34,572 bases of DNA from JBOGCH01 sp051656645 (GCA_051656645.1 JBOGCH010000006.1:1-34572), one strand, 5' to 3'. Counted from the first letter of the stretch, positions 17,882 to 26,778 are shown. Numbers and translations are program-made. Notes: generated by a model not told the origin, from the letters alone.

Positions 17882-19246
17882 CTATCCTTCCATTACGTGT
17901 TCCATTTTTCTTACCTCCTTAGGTAAGAACGTACGCAACATCATGTAACCGGCAGCACCAGATATTATACTACCTGCCAAAATACCCATTTTAGCATTAT
18001 TAAGCAGTACTGCACCCTCTGCGACCAATCCGCCAAAAGCAAGATTGGCCATAAACATGGATACAGTAAAACCTATTCCTCCAAGCATTGCTATACCTGC
18101 AAACATTTTCCAGTTACTATCGGCCGGCATATTTACAATACGCAATTTGATGGCTGCCCAACTGAATGCGTATATACCAACAAACTTACCAATAAATAAC
18201 CCACAGAATACCGATAATGCTACTCCCGATGTTAAATTCGCTAAACTCATTCCTGTAAAGTCTATACCCGCATTGGCAAAGGCAAACAGCGGTATTATCA
18301 TAAAACTCACCAAAGGAGCCAAAGTATCCTCCAAGTCCTGCAGAGGACTGATTACATGGTCTGACGCACTTTCAATGCTTTTTAACAACGCTATTTGGTC
18401 ATTAGTGAGGATATGCGTTTCACCCTTACATTCATTCGTCATTGGGAATTTGCTAATATTGGTACGTATACGCTCAATGTATCGTTGGGAAGTGGTTACA
18501 GGGCGAGATGGCACGCAAAAAGCTACAATTACACCCGCTATTGTTGAGTGAATACCCGAATTTAAAAACAAATACCAAACAATAATTCCTGCTGAGCAAT
18601 ACACTAACTTTGAGCGTAGACCTTGTTTCGATGCAAAAACCAATAAACCTATCACTATAGCTGCATAGATTAAATATACAACGTTTATAGACTTACTGTA
18701 AAGCAGCGCAATTACAATAATACCACCCAAATCGTCAGCTACGGCTAATGCGGCAAGAAATACTTTTAATCCCACTGGCACACGTTTTCCTAGCATAGAC
18801 AAAACACCTAAAGAGAATGCAATATCCGTTGCCATAGGTATAGCGCTTCCGCGAGCACCTAATCCGTCGGGCGTGATAAATAAATAAATCATCACCGGAA
18901 CTAACATTCCTCCAACAGCACCAATTATGGGCAATAATGCTTTTTTCATAGACGAAAGTTCGCCTACTAAAATCTCTCTTTTAATCTCTAATCCTACGGA
19001 GAAAAAGAAAATTGCCATCAAGAAATCATTTATCACTTCCATAAGTGTCATTGGAATGTGATGATGGCTAAAAAGGTTAAACTCTCCAATCTGTAAACTT
19101 ACCGGGATTTCCCATAAGGAAAAATAGGCTTCCTTTAACCCCGAGTTAGCGATAAACAACGCTAAAATAGTTACAAACACTAAAATAATACTTGAATCTA
19201 CGTATCTACGTAGCATACTCCTAAAACTGTACAATAAATCGGTCAT
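17882..19246 (-). CDS. nhaA: Na+/H+ antiporter NhaA
   Basis: The protein has 454 residues from ATG 19246. The open frame reaches 19285, but that start would overlap a possible -7 box. This inner membrane antiporter exchanges two H+ for one Na+ and supports pH and salt homeostasis. The ion-binding aspartates are in place: VADDLGG gives Asp171 and Asp172 (E. coli 163 and 164), and ATDIAFSLG gives Asp141 (E. coli 133), all with the same offset of eight. It has twelve membrane segments and is longer than the E. coli protein (388), partly through a loop near the middle (residues around RYIERIRTNISKFPMTNECK). It is monocistronic, with long A/T-rich upstream DNA. Confidence 0.96.
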   Translation of the reverse strand: MTDLLYSFRSMLRRYVDSSIILVFVTILALFIANSGLKEAYFSLWEIPVSLQIGEFNLFSHHHIPMTLMEVINDFLMAIFFFSVGLEIKREILVGELSSMKKALLPIIGAVGGMLVPVMIYLFITPDGLGARGSAIPMATDIAFSLGVLSMLGKRVPVGLKVFLAALAVADDLGGIIVIALLYSKSINVVYLIYAAIVIGLLVFASKQGLRSKLVYCSAGIIVWYLFLNSGIHSTIAGVIVAFCVPSRPVTTSQRYIERIRTNISKFPMTNECKGETHILTNDQIALLKSIESASDHVISPLQDLEDTLAPLVSFMIIPLFAFANAGIDFTGMSLANLTSGVALSVFCGLFIGKFVGIYAFSWAAIKLRIVNMPADSNWKMFAGIAMLGGIGFTVSMFMANLAFGGLVAEGAVLLNNAKMGILAGSIISGAAGYMMLRTFLPKEVRKMEHVMEG

Positions 19247-19282
19247 TGCTTTAATCTCTTTTCTTAGACATACACTTTTGTG

Positions 19283-19290
19283 CAAATTGA
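19283..19290 (-). promoter_or_regulatory. Possible -7 box of nhaA
   Basis: The minus strand reads TCAATTTG, one base from TAnnTTTG, about 37 bases before ATG 19246. No good -33 element is seen. Confidence 0.3.
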
Positions 19291-19401
19291 TTTAGGAAGG
19301 CAAACAATGTCTCGGAAATCACTGCAAAATTGCAAAAAAACAAATAGATGCAACTAAAAAATCAATTAAATAATTCCTTACATAATTTTAAAAATCTGAG
19401 T

Positions 19402-19441
19402 TTTCATATTTATTTGCATACAAATACAAATAAATATGAAA
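19402..19441. repeat. Long A/T-rich inverted repeat upstream of nhaA
   Basis: TTTCATATTTATTTG (19402-19416) and CAAATAAATATGAAA (19427-19441) are perfect 15-base complementary arms around a 10-base loop. It lies about 155 bases upstream of the nhaA start and outside any gene. No T run follows on the plus strand. Apart from this and the terminator at 19557 I see nothing else in the 19247-19639 gap. Confidence 0.7.
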
Positions 19442-19556
19442 TTTATCCTTAAATAATCGTTTTTTCAATAACTTAATATTATGAGCCATTACTACAAGTT
19501 ATACTAATTTATCATATTATTTACATGAATACAGTACTCATTTCATCTTTGAGTAT

Positions 19557-19595
19557 AAAACAATAGACATGCGCAATGCGCATGTCTATTGTTTT
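19557..19595. terminator. Terminator palindrome after the DUF748 gene
   Basis: Perfect 19-base arms around a single central base, with a GCGCA core and A/T ends. It lies 45 bases after the DUF748 stop in the direction of transcription, and its end supplies only a short T run. Confidence 0.75.
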
Positions 19596-19639
19596 AAGCT
19601 ATATTTTCAAGACAACAAGGGTAACTACCCACATATTTA

Positions 19640-21838
19640 CTACTCCTTCACGTCCATTCTAACTACATACTGATGATTCCCTTTTTGCTCCTTCATCTCA
19701 TCCCATGGCAATGTTACCACTTTAATAGATGCTGTGTCTACTTGTAGTTTATTTAATAAATAGTCATTTAATTTTCTATCGCGTCCCGCACATATATCTT
19801 GAAGTGATTGATGCGCAACCTCACCATACAATCTATTTGCTTTTTCGGTTATAGATCCTGTAAGAGGTAAAGAACGCGCCTGTAATAAACTGTCTGCAAA
19901 TACTACAACACCCGCATTATTAATATTTACATTCATTATTGACTCTTTGTCTAGCATATTTACCTGTACTGAGTCCGGACGTTGACTAATATAATAGTCA
20001 TGTTTCAAATGCAGTTGCACTATATCAGTATATGCTCTAGCATAATTTAAGGATTGTGTTAACGTCAGTTGCAACTCCGGTTTCATTGCAAGAATCTGAG
20101 CAAACTCCTCAAGCTTACCATATTGCGACGCATCAAACTCCGTCTGCATGGCATCAATACGTATTGGTTTAAATGGATCCGACTTTATTCCTATTGCATC
20201 CGTCAAGAACGATGCAGGTGTTGCCGCAACTTTTACCAAAACATTTATCAATGTACGTATTATTAACTTTTTGTATGAGAATTCGGGCGAGTCAATATCC
20301 CCTTGAACAGGTAACTCCAAGTTCACTTTATTTTCTCTGTCCGTAAGTACATACAAAGCCAATTTTAAAGGAACATTATATTCGGGTTTTGCTGTTGTAT
20401 TCTTCTTTCCAACTTCCGGATTATACAAACTCAATCTGTTCAGTCCCTTAAGTTTATTATTCTTTATTATATTTTGGCTAATAAACGACAGATTACCTTT
20501 TTGCACGGGGAAACCAAACATTTGCTCAGCATAGGGTGTAAAGTCATGTAATGCAAGATTTGTTAATGTGATGCCAATATTCTGGTTCCCTATATCATTA
20601 ATATTTCCTGTCCATTTACAGTTTAATGAACCACTTTTTTGTAAACGGGCAGAAAGTGCCACACTGTTTACCGCATTGGGTTGCACATTATCCGCCAGCA
20701 ATTTAATGTCCGAGATTGTATATGTAAATGGTTTAGCCGGTACCTTATCTGCAAAAGTAAAGCGGCCGTTAACAAACGATAAGTTTCCTATTGTCAAATA
20801 ATAAGGCTTTGTGTCTGGAGCTGCATCTGTCAACACGGTTGTATCTTGGCCTGTCTCCATCAATAAATCGTCAAAATTCGTTGTTCCATCAGCGTTTAGC
20901 GTAAATCCACTGGCCATGCCGTTAATATGCAATTTTCCAATATTTATTACTCTGTCATGTAAACTAAAACGGTTTACATCAACAAACACCGAATCGCACA
21001 ATGCCAATTGTTGAGTTTGTAAATCTGTTATCGCAAATTTAGATAAACCAATATTTCCGTTGGCATCAAAATCCATAATGTGCTCTATATCGCCTTTGAC
21101 ATTAATGTCAAGATTTACCTTTCCTACAATATCATTAATTTTAAGCTGCTGCTTCACATACGGCTCTATTAAGGCTAAATTGAAGTTATTCAATGCACAC
21201 CAAAGTGCATAGTTCCCCTTCTCAATATCGTAAGATACTTTCGTAGCCAAACGCCCGCCATCCTTAAAAGATAAATTTACGGAAACATCTGTAGATTGAT
21301 TTGAGAAATATATTGCTGGAATATTTAGTGTAATATTATTTAAATCCCACACTCCATTAATTGCTACATCTCTGTATAAAATGGCACTTTTGTTTAATCC
21401 TATATTATTAAGCTCTATTTGCCATACACTCTTTTCCTGAGCTGGAGAAGCAACTGTATCTGTAGTACTAAAGCGATCAATAATATCCGAGAAGTTGAAA
21501 CGCGCACCATTCTGAATTACACGCACATTAAGCTCGTCAAATAATATCTCGTTAATAATTACTTTATTGTCTAAAAGCGCTAACGGATTTATTTTAGTTT
21601 TAAACTCATTGAAGCTAATAAATGAGTCATCGCTATCCGCTTCCAAAATACGGAAATTGATTAGTGATACTGATCCGTTTAAACCTATATTTAGCTTATC
21701 CATATAGATTTGTCTACCTATTAATTCCTTACTATGCTTTACTACATAGTTTTTTATAATCCTATCGCTGTTTAATAAAACAACGCCAATTACTACAATA
21801 AGTAACGCAACTCCACCAAATACAATACGCTTAATCAT
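19640..21838 (-). CDS. DUF748 / AsmA-like envelope protein
   Basis: The protein has 732 residues from ATG 21838 (MIKRIVFGG); a TTG three codons upstream is the only alternative. One N-terminal membrane segment (IVFGGVALLIVVIGVVLL) is followed by a long beta-rich periplasmic part. The stretches INPLALLDNKVIINEILFDE and VIQNGARFNFSDII, the repeated asparagine-rich beta strands, and the later DYNVPLKLALYVLTDRENKVN-like segment match the DUF748/AsmA superfamily, whose better known members span the envelope and are linked to phospholipid transport or outer membrane assembly. The role here is only inferred from the family. It appears monocistronic, with a candidate promoter at 21877-21884 and a terminator at 19557. 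Confidence 0.82.
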   Translation of the reverse strand: MIKRIVFGGVALLIVVIGVVLLNSDRIIKNYVVKHSKELIGRQIYMDKLNIGLNGSVSLINFRILEADSDDSFISFNEFKTKINPLALLDNKVIINEILFDELNVRVIQNGARFNFSDIIDRFSTTDTVASPAQEKSVWQIELNNIGLNKSAILYRDVAINGVWDLNNITLNIPAIYFSNQSTDVSVNLSFKDGGRLATKVSYDIEKGNYALWCALNNFNLALIEPYVKQQLKINDIVGKVNLDINVKGDIEHIMDFDANGNIGLSKFAITDLQTQQLALCDSVFVDVNRFSLHDRVINIGKLHINGMASGFTLNADGTTNFDDLLMETGQDTTVLTDAAPDTKPYYLTIGNLSFVNGRFTFADKVPAKPFTYTISDIKLLADNVQPNAVNSVALSARLQKSGSLNCKWTGNINDIGNQNIGITLTNLALHDFTPYAEQMFGFPVQKGNLSFISQNIIKNNKLKGLNRLSLYNPEVGKKNTTAKPEYNVPLKLALYVLTDRENKVNLELPVQGDIDSPEFSYKKLIIRTLINVLVKVAATPASFLTDAIGIKSDPFKPIRIDAMQTEFDASQYGKLEEFAQILAMKPELQLTLTQSLNYARAYTDIVQLHLKHDYYISQRPDSVQVNMLDKESIMNVNINNAGVVVFADSLLQARSLPLTGSITEKANRLYGEVAHQSLQDICAGRDRKLNDYLLNKLQVDTASIKVVTLPWDEMKEQKGNHQYVVRMDVKE

Positions 21839-21862
21839 CTTTAACACCTTTAAATTAAATCA

Positions 21863-21884
21863 TACCCAACTGGGTACAAAATTA
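21863..21884 (-). promoter_or_regulatory. -7 box and palindrome before the DUF748 gene
   Basis: The minus strand has TAATTTTG (21884-21877), matching TAnnTTTG, directly followed by TACCCA-N2-TGGGTA (21863-21876), a 6-base inverted repeat at the expected transcription start. The palindrome could be an operator. No -33 TTTG is seen. Confidence 0.45.
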
Positions 21885-22007
21885 AAGAATTAAACAGAGA
21901 GTAGCATACTTAAGCAACAGATTATGTGTTTTTAATATTTGTATTCAAATAGAAATAACCCATTAACAAAAAAAGCGTATAATGCTAAAAATAAACTTAG
22001 AACATCA

Positions 22008-22733
22008 ATGGCTGCAACATCAAATAGCATACCTCAACAAGAATCGGAAAGAATAAAAACTGGAAAAATTGTTGGTAAAATTATGGACATTATTGTTGTC
22101 CTTTGTAGTATATTTATTCTTGTGATATTATCACTTCAAATACTTAATAAAGCTTCCTTTATTTCGCGCAACATATACCTGGACGTACAGTTAGGCATTT
22201 GCTGTTTTTTTATTTTGGATTTCTTTGTAATGTTATATTACAGCGCTCATAGGTGGAAATATGTTGCATATAGATGGCTGTTTCTACTTGTTTCCATCCC
22301 CTACTCTAATATTTTAATATGGACAGATACCGTTGTAAGTCCGGAATTGAACATGATTTTAAGAGCTATTCTTTTAATTCGAGGCGGATATGGACTTGTT
22401 ATTATGGTTACTTGGTTTACACGTAATGTAATGAGTAACTTACTTTACTCTTACTTAATTATATTAGCAACAGCCTCCTATTTTGGTAGTTTAGCATTCT
22501 ATTACATTGAACAAGGAACTAACGACATGTTACATGACTTTGGAGACGCCATTTGGTGGGCATGTATGGACGTTACTACCGTAGGATGTGCCATTGAACC
22601 TGTAACAACAATGGGCCGCGTATTGGCTGTTATTTTAGCTCTAATGGGCATGATTGTATTTCCAATACTTACAGCTTTTATTACAACGCGTTTTCAGCAA
22701 AGAGTACAAAGTAATAATCCACCATCACAATAA
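22008..22733 (+). CDS. K+-channel-like ion channel with altered selectivity filter
   Basis: The protein has 241 residues from ATG 22008. The frame is open to TTG 21939, but that part is low in complexity and overlaps a weak -7-like box (AATATTTG, 21934-21941). Six hydrophobic segments are seen, as in voltage-gated-type channels (IIVVLCSIFILVILSL for the first, GRVLAVILALMGMIVF for the last). The fourth is poor in regularly spaced Arg, so a voltage sensor is doubtful. The pore loop reads DAIWWACMDVTTVGCAIEPV where K+ channels have TTVGYGD: Tyr-Gly-Asp is replaced by Cys-Ala-Ile-Glu. The frame around it is otherwise a textbook channel pore. It could be non-selective or conduct another ion. It is divergent from the DUF748 gene. 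Confidence 0.8.
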   Translation: MAATSNSIPQQESERIKTGKIVGKIMDIIVVLCSIFILVILSLQILNKASFISRNIYLDVQLGICCFFILDFFVMLYYSAHRWKYVAYRWLFLLVSIPYSNILIWTDTVVSPELNMILRAILLIRGGYGLVIMVTWFTRNVMSNLLYSYLIILATASYFGSLAFYYIEQGTNDMLHDFGDAIWWACMDVTTVGCAIEPVTTMGRVLAVILALMGMIVFPILTAFITTRFQQRVQSNNPPSQ

Positions 22734-22766
22734 AAAAAAGGAAATGGGCACTATTGCTGTGCCCAT
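22733..22766 (-). terminator. Terminator of the DUF6582-like gene
   Basis: ATGGGCAC (22744-22751) pairs with GTGCCCAT (22759-22766). On the minus strand it is followed by CC and a run of eight T (22740-22733). The stem overlaps the stop codon of the minus-strand gene. Confidence 0.75.
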
Positions 22767-22999
22767 TCTAATATTGTGTCACTTTTAATATTTACTCCAA
22801 ATTCCTCTGCTTTTTGCAGAATCTTCCTTGCCAACATCGCTTTTTTATCATCAGGAGCATATCTAAAATATGCCTCTGCTGCTCGTACATGCGCTCCGTC
22901 TATCAAAGGGAATTCCCTTGTTTCCGGTATTCCAAAAGCCGAATCGGGTAGTTCTTTCCGCTCTTCATAGCTTATCTTATCAGAGTTGTGTGTTGCCAT
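22751..22999 (-). CDS. Small DUF6582-like protein
   Basis: An 82-residue soluble protein. The core ELPDSAFGIPETREFPLIDG followed by HVRAAEAYFRYAPDDKKAML resembles the DUF6582 module (LPD..FA.P..R.YP..D..H...A), a small domain found alone or near phage prohead proteases. Its function is unknown. It has no signal peptide or membrane segment. It is convergent with the channel gene and is ended by a hairpin overlapping its stop codon. The reading frame is supported by a clear ATG and a terminator. Confidence 0.65.
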   Translation of the reverse strand: MATHNSDKISYEERKELPDSAFGIPETREFPLIDGAHVRAAEAYFRYAPDDKKAMLARKILQKAEEFGVNIKSDTILEWAQQ

Positions 23000-23197
23000 A
23001 ATAATTTCCTATAAGAGTTTATTAAATCATGATATTCCCACAATGTATTAGCAAAAGCATATATCATATTTCCTCGTAACTCTAATACATTGCATCATGC
23101 TTATAACGCATTTGGACTGTATTTTGGTATATAAAATATGGGAAATGTAGATGTTATATCCATTAGCTCTATTAATATTCCTTTCATCTCATTCTAC

Positions 23198-23269
23198 TTT
23201 CATTCGGGTTTCATTCGGGTTTCATTGGGGTATGGCACCTCAAACCTGAATGAAACCTGAATGAAACCC
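23198..23269. repeat. Inverted pair of 11-base tandem repeats
   Basis: On the left are three tandem units TTTCATTCGGG, TTTCATTCGGG and TTTCATTGGGG (23198-23230). On the right, after about 14 bases, are two tandem units CCTGAATGAAA (23245-23266), the near-complement. The whole can fold into a long imperfect hairpin. The rest of the gap (23000-23392) is A/T-rich apart from a G run near 23321-23327, and I see no gene in it. Confidence 0.75.
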
Positions 23270-23392
23270 AGAGCAGGTGACAAGGGAGTGGAGCTCCGGA
23301 TATAGGAAAAAACTATGTGGGGGGGATGATAATACAACAAGATTTAGCGCGACATTTTGACATTGAGCAGGATTATACGATACAAATAAAAA

Positions 23393-23433
23393 AAAATGGA
23401 GACTGTCTCGTACTTCGAAACAGTCTCCATTTT
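23393..23433 (-). terminator. Terminator of the NCS2 permease gene
   Basis: AAAATGGAGACTG (23393-23405) pairs perfectly with CAGTCTCCATTTT (23421-23433). On the minus strand a T-rich run follows. It lies about 20 bases after the permease stop. Confidence 0.88.
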
Positions 23434-23453
23434 GATATGTCTTGGAATGGATT

Positions 23454-24752
23454 TTACATCCAAATAATTTTAGCAACAAATAGTAATGCAAGAACTATCA
23501 TTGTTGGCGATAATTTCTTGAATTTTCCGCATATAGCATTGATAAATACATAAGATAATATACCTAATACAATTCCATCTGCAATACTATATGAGAATGG
23601 AATAAATACTATGGTGATAAATGCCGGAATTGCATCTGAGAAGTCCTCAAACTCAATAGTACCCACCACACGTAGCATAAATAAACCAACCATTACAAGT
23701 GCGCAACAAGTTGCCGCTCCCGGAATAATAAGAAACATTGGAGCAAAGAACAACGAGCAAAGAAATAGCAATCCAACAAACCATGCAGTTAATCCCGTAC
23801 GTCCACCTGCCGATACTCCCGATGCACTCTCAACATAGGAAGTAACTGTACTTGTTCCTAATACAGCACCAAATGTTGTTGCAATAGCATCTGCAAGCAA
23901 TGCACGTTTAACGTTAGGTACTTCGCCATTTTTGTCAAGTAATTTTGCACTGGTACAAACACCAATTAGTGTTCCTACAGTATCGAAAATATCAATAAAC
24001 ATAAATGTAATTACTACCACAAGCATATCCATTGACCATATTTGACTCCAATCAAAATCGGTAAAGTTATTTACCAACGAAGGTGCCATTGATACCGGTG
24101 AGAATCCTTCTGGGATTTTTGTAACGCCCATTGGTATACCCACTAACGTTGTTATTAGGATACTTATTAGGAGTGCTCCCGGAACTTTTCTGACAAGTAA
24201 AATTCCCGACACTAAAATACCAAAAAATCCTAGCAATACGGATGGATCTGTTAAATCGCCTAATGTTACTAACGTAGCAGGACTAGCAACAACAATACCT
24301 GCACTTTTTAAACCGATAACGGTAATAAACAGACCAATACCCACGGAGATACTGATTTTAACGTTGGAAGGTATTGCTTTTATTATTGATTCTCTAATAT
24401 TAAATAGAGACATAACAATAAATAATAACCCTTCAATAAACACACCCGCTAAAGCAAACTGATACGAGTAGCCCATGCCTAATACAACTGTAAAGGCAAA
24501 GAATGCATTTAGTCCCATTCCCGGCGCTAACCCAATAGGTAAGTTACCCATAATACCCATTAGGAAACAACCCACCATTGCAGACAATGCTGTTGCCGTA
24601 AATACAGCTCCTTTATCCATTCCTGCAACAGAAAGGATATCTGGGTTCACAGCTAAGATATATGCCATGGCCATGAATGTAGTGAAGCCGGCAATCATCT
24701 CGCGACGGACATCAGTTTTGTGAACACTTAATTTGAACAACTTTTCTAACAT
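23454..24752 (-). CDS. NCS2-family purine permease (AzgA/PbuG-like, guanine/hypoxanthine)
   Basis: The protein has 432 residues with 12-14 membrane segments. The N-terminus (EMIAGFTTFMAMAYILAVNP), GLAPGMGLNAFFAF, FDTVGTLIGV and GTSTVTSYVESASGVSAGGR are signature stretches of the AzgA-like branch, whose members import guanine, hypoxanthine or adenine with protons. The Ser/Thr-rich helical break and the E-S-A-S-G motif are intact, so the protein should be active. Which purine it carries cannot be read from the sequence. It is monocistronic, with a -7 box at 24779-24786 and a terminator at 23393. Confidence 0.93.
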   Translation of the reverse strand: MLEKLFKLSVHKTDVRREMIAGFTTFMAMAYILAVNPDILSVAGMDKGAVFTATALSAMVGCFLMGIMGNLPIGLAPGMGLNAFFAFTVVLGMGYSYQFALAGVFIEGLLFIVMSLFNIRESIIKAIPSNVKISISVGIGLFITVIGLKSAGIVVASPATLVTLGDLTDPSVLLGFFGILVSGILLVRKVPGALLISILITTLVGIPMGVTKIPEGFSPVSMAPSLVNNFTDFDWSQIWSMDMLVVVITFMFIDIFDTVGTLIGVCTSAKLLDKNGEVPNVKRALLADAIATTFGAVLGTSTVTSYVESASGVSAGGRTGLTAWFVGLLFLCSLFFAPMFLIIPGAATCCALVMVGLFMLRVVGTIEFEDFSDAIPAFITIVFIPFSYSIADGIVLGILSYVFINAICGKFKKLSPTMIVLALLFVAKIIWM

Positions 24753-24778
24753 ACTTATTTTATTTGATTAAGAGATTG

Positions 24779-24786
24779 CAAAATTA
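24779..24786 (-). promoter_or_regulatory. -7 box of the NCS2 permease gene
   Basis: The minus strand reads TAATTTTG, matching TAnnTTTG, 27 bases before the ATG at 24752. No purine riboswitch pattern is visible in the short leader. Confidence 0.5.
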
Positions 24787-24821
24787 CATTTTTTACTATA
24801 AAAAATGGCCTTTTTAAATAA

Positions 24822-26720
24822 CTAACTCCTCATTACCGTTTGAATGTAATTGGAAGAAATTTTAGTGCGTGGTATTTTAAATGGAAACCAAAATGATAAA
24901 GGCTTATCGAATCCTATACCTTGCATATAATTGAAAAGGGAAACTTTTAGACCTTCACTAAATTGACTATGATCAATGTTTGTTAAGTCCTCGAATTCAA
25001 CATCGTTATTCGCAAATCCACCAAAAGGTGGTTGCGTTACACGGATATTGTACATGGGCGGATTTTGCCCTATGGGACTGTGTGCAGTTAATGCAAATCT
25101 ATGCCAAAATGCCGAATGTATGATACCGGCTTGGAACAGTTGGCGTACAATTTCTAACGCATCTATGGTTTCTTGGACTGTTTGCGTTGGAAAACCATAC
25201 ATTAAATAGGCATGTACCATTATCCCCGCCTGTGTAAAATGGTTGGCTACGTGAGCAACCTGCTCCACAGTTACTCCTTTGTTTATTAGTTTTAATAGTC
25301 TGTTGGATGCCACTTCTACACCTCCGGACACAGCTATACAACCGGATTGACTAAGTAATTGGCATAACTCGGCTGTAAAGCTTTTTTCGAATCGAATATT
25401 TCCCCACCAGGTTATTTTTACCTTGCGGTCAATTAATTCTTGAGCCATTGCTTTTAATAAGGCTGGAGGTGCTGCTTCATCGACAAAATGGAATCCATAC
25501 TCGCCGGTTTGCTCAATTAGCTGTACAATTCGATCCACTATGGTTGCTGCAGTGGTTTGGCTGTAACGTTTTATATAGTCCAACGTGCCATCGCAGAAGG
25601 AGCATTTCCCCCAGTAACAACCGTGAGCCAAAGTTAGCTTTATCCATTTGCCATCGCTCCACAATCTGTGCATAGGGTTTAGCATATCGCAAATAGATAT
25701 GTATTGGGAAAAATTTATTCCTTCGTAATCGGGGTATCCGCTACGGTGATGGTCCCAGTCTCCATGTTCGGCGCTATTTATGTATTTTACATTACCATGC
25801 TCATCACAAATAAAAGTTCGGATTAAGGATGCAGAATCGGTATTGTCACTTATATAACGCATAAGATTGCACACAGACGCCTCACCATCGTCTAATAACA
25901 AATAGTCAATGTAATTAAATAAGCGTGGATCAGAAACACTACGTAGCTCCGTGTTTGGGAACCCACCCCCCATGGCTACATGTATGGACGGATAGTTGTT
26001 TTTGATATACTGAGCACAACGTAACGATGCTATTAAATTGCCGGGAAAAGGCACTGACATCCCCACAACGTCGGGTTTGTGAAGAGCCAACTGCTGTGCA
26101 AAAATGGACAACATCATCTCCTCTATTAAAGTTAGGGGTTGCTGTAAATAAGCATGTATTGCATCAAAACTTGAAGCACATCTACCTAATTGCTCGGCAT
26201 AGCGGCTAAAACCGAAGTTTGCATCAATTACTGTTGATATTAAATCGCCAATGTCCTCCAAATAGAGCGTACAGTAATAAATGGCCTTGTCTCGTATTCC
26301 CATTTCTCCAAAAGCATAATCCGTATGCTCGGCAATTAACGTTTTAAAACGTGCAGCCCGCGGAAGAAAATGATTTGAAACAAGTAATTGCGCCATAGAT
26401 TGTCGGTTTCCCTGCAAAAAAGAAACAACGGTATCTATGGTGTCAATATACTGCGCACGTTGTGCCAATATTGTATTTATATTTCGATATGTTTTTTTAT
26501 CTGGAATATGCATTTGCTTTTCCAACACTTCCTCCAACGCATAATCAAAAACAGATGTTAGTCCATGTTTTGAAAAAACTTTAAGAAACAACGCTATGCT
26601 TAAATCAAATTGCACAGCTGGTATTTGTTCCTGTTTTAATGCCGCAATAAGGTAACTTACAGCAGGATAAGGCGTATTTAGTTGAGTAAATGGGGGAGTA
26701 ATGAGAAGTATCTTTTTCAT
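24822..26720 (-). CDS. B12-binding-domain radical SAM protein
   Basis: The protein has 632 residues from ATG 26720 (MKKILLITPPFTQLNTPYPA). The open frame to 26750 runs into the -7 box and is not used. The N-terminal and middle part resembles the cobalamin-binding fold: AVSYLIAALK, later DVVGMSVPFPGNLIASLRCA and VAMGGGFPN. The radical SAM core starts at GCYWGKCSFCD, where the cluster cysteines are Cys368, Cys373 and Cys376. That is C-x4-C-x2-C rather than the common C-x3-C-x2-C. The TIM-barrel continues with SGGVEVASNRLLKLINKGVT and HAYLMYGFP. The substrate is unknown: such proteins methylate or rearrange many substrates. No modified peptide or pathway gene lies nearby. A single-gene unit next to, and divergent from, a DsrE-like gene. 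Confidence 0.85.
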   Translation of the reverse strand: MKKILLITPPFTQLNTPYPAVSYLIAALKQEQIPAVQFDLSIALFLKVFSKHGLTSVFDYALEEVLEKQMHIPDKKTYRNINTILAQRAQYIDTIDTVVSFLQGNRQSMAQLLVSNHFLPRAARFKTLIAEHTDYAFGEMGIRDKAIYYCTLYLEDIGDLISTVIDANFGFSRYAEQLGRCASSFDAIHAYLQQPLTLIEEMMLSIFAQQLALHKPDVVGMSVPFPGNLIASLRCAQYIKNNYPSIHVAMGGGFPNTELRSVSDPRLFNYIDYLLLDDGEASVCNLMRYISDNTDSASLIRTFICDEHGNVKYINSAEHGDWDHHRSGYPDYEGINFSQYISICDMLNPMHRLWSDGKWIKLTLAHGCYWGKCSFCDGTLDYIKRYSQTTAATIVDRIVQLIEQTGEYGFHFVDEAAPPALLKAMAQELIDRKVKITWWGNIRFEKSFTAELCQLLSQSGCIAVSGGVEVASNRLLKLINKGVTVEQVAHVANHFTQAGIMVHAYLMYGFPTQTVQETIDALEIVRQLFQAGIIHSAFWHRFALTAHSPIGQNPPMYNIRVTQPPFGGFANNDVEFEDLTNIDHSQFSEGLKVSLFNYMQGIGFDKPLSFWFPFKIPRTKISSNYIQTVMRS

Positions 26721-26747
26721 GTAACTGTTAATAACTAAGATAGATAG

Positions 26748-26778
26748 CAAAGATAAACAATTTTATTACTGATTAAAA
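26748..26778 (-). promoter_or_regulatory. Promoter of the radical SAM gene
   Basis: The minus strand has TTTT (26778-26775), a 19-base spacer and TATCTTTG (26755-26748), a good match to TTTG-N19-TAnnTTTG with one changed base. It fixes the start codon at ATG 26720, with a leader of about 20 bases. Confidence 0.7.

Noticed and set aside
23198..23269. CRISPR array
   Set aside because: The units are 11 bases, directly joined without spacers, and arranged as an inverted pair.
23240..23553. Small open frames on both strands in the gap after the NCS2 gene
   Set aside because: They cover inverted repeats and a terminator and end in a real gene on the other strand; their composition is not protein-like.
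24753..24821. Purine riboswitch before the NCS2 permease
   Set aside because: The leader is only about 20-30 bases after the -7 box, too short for a purine aptamer, and no matching helices are seen.
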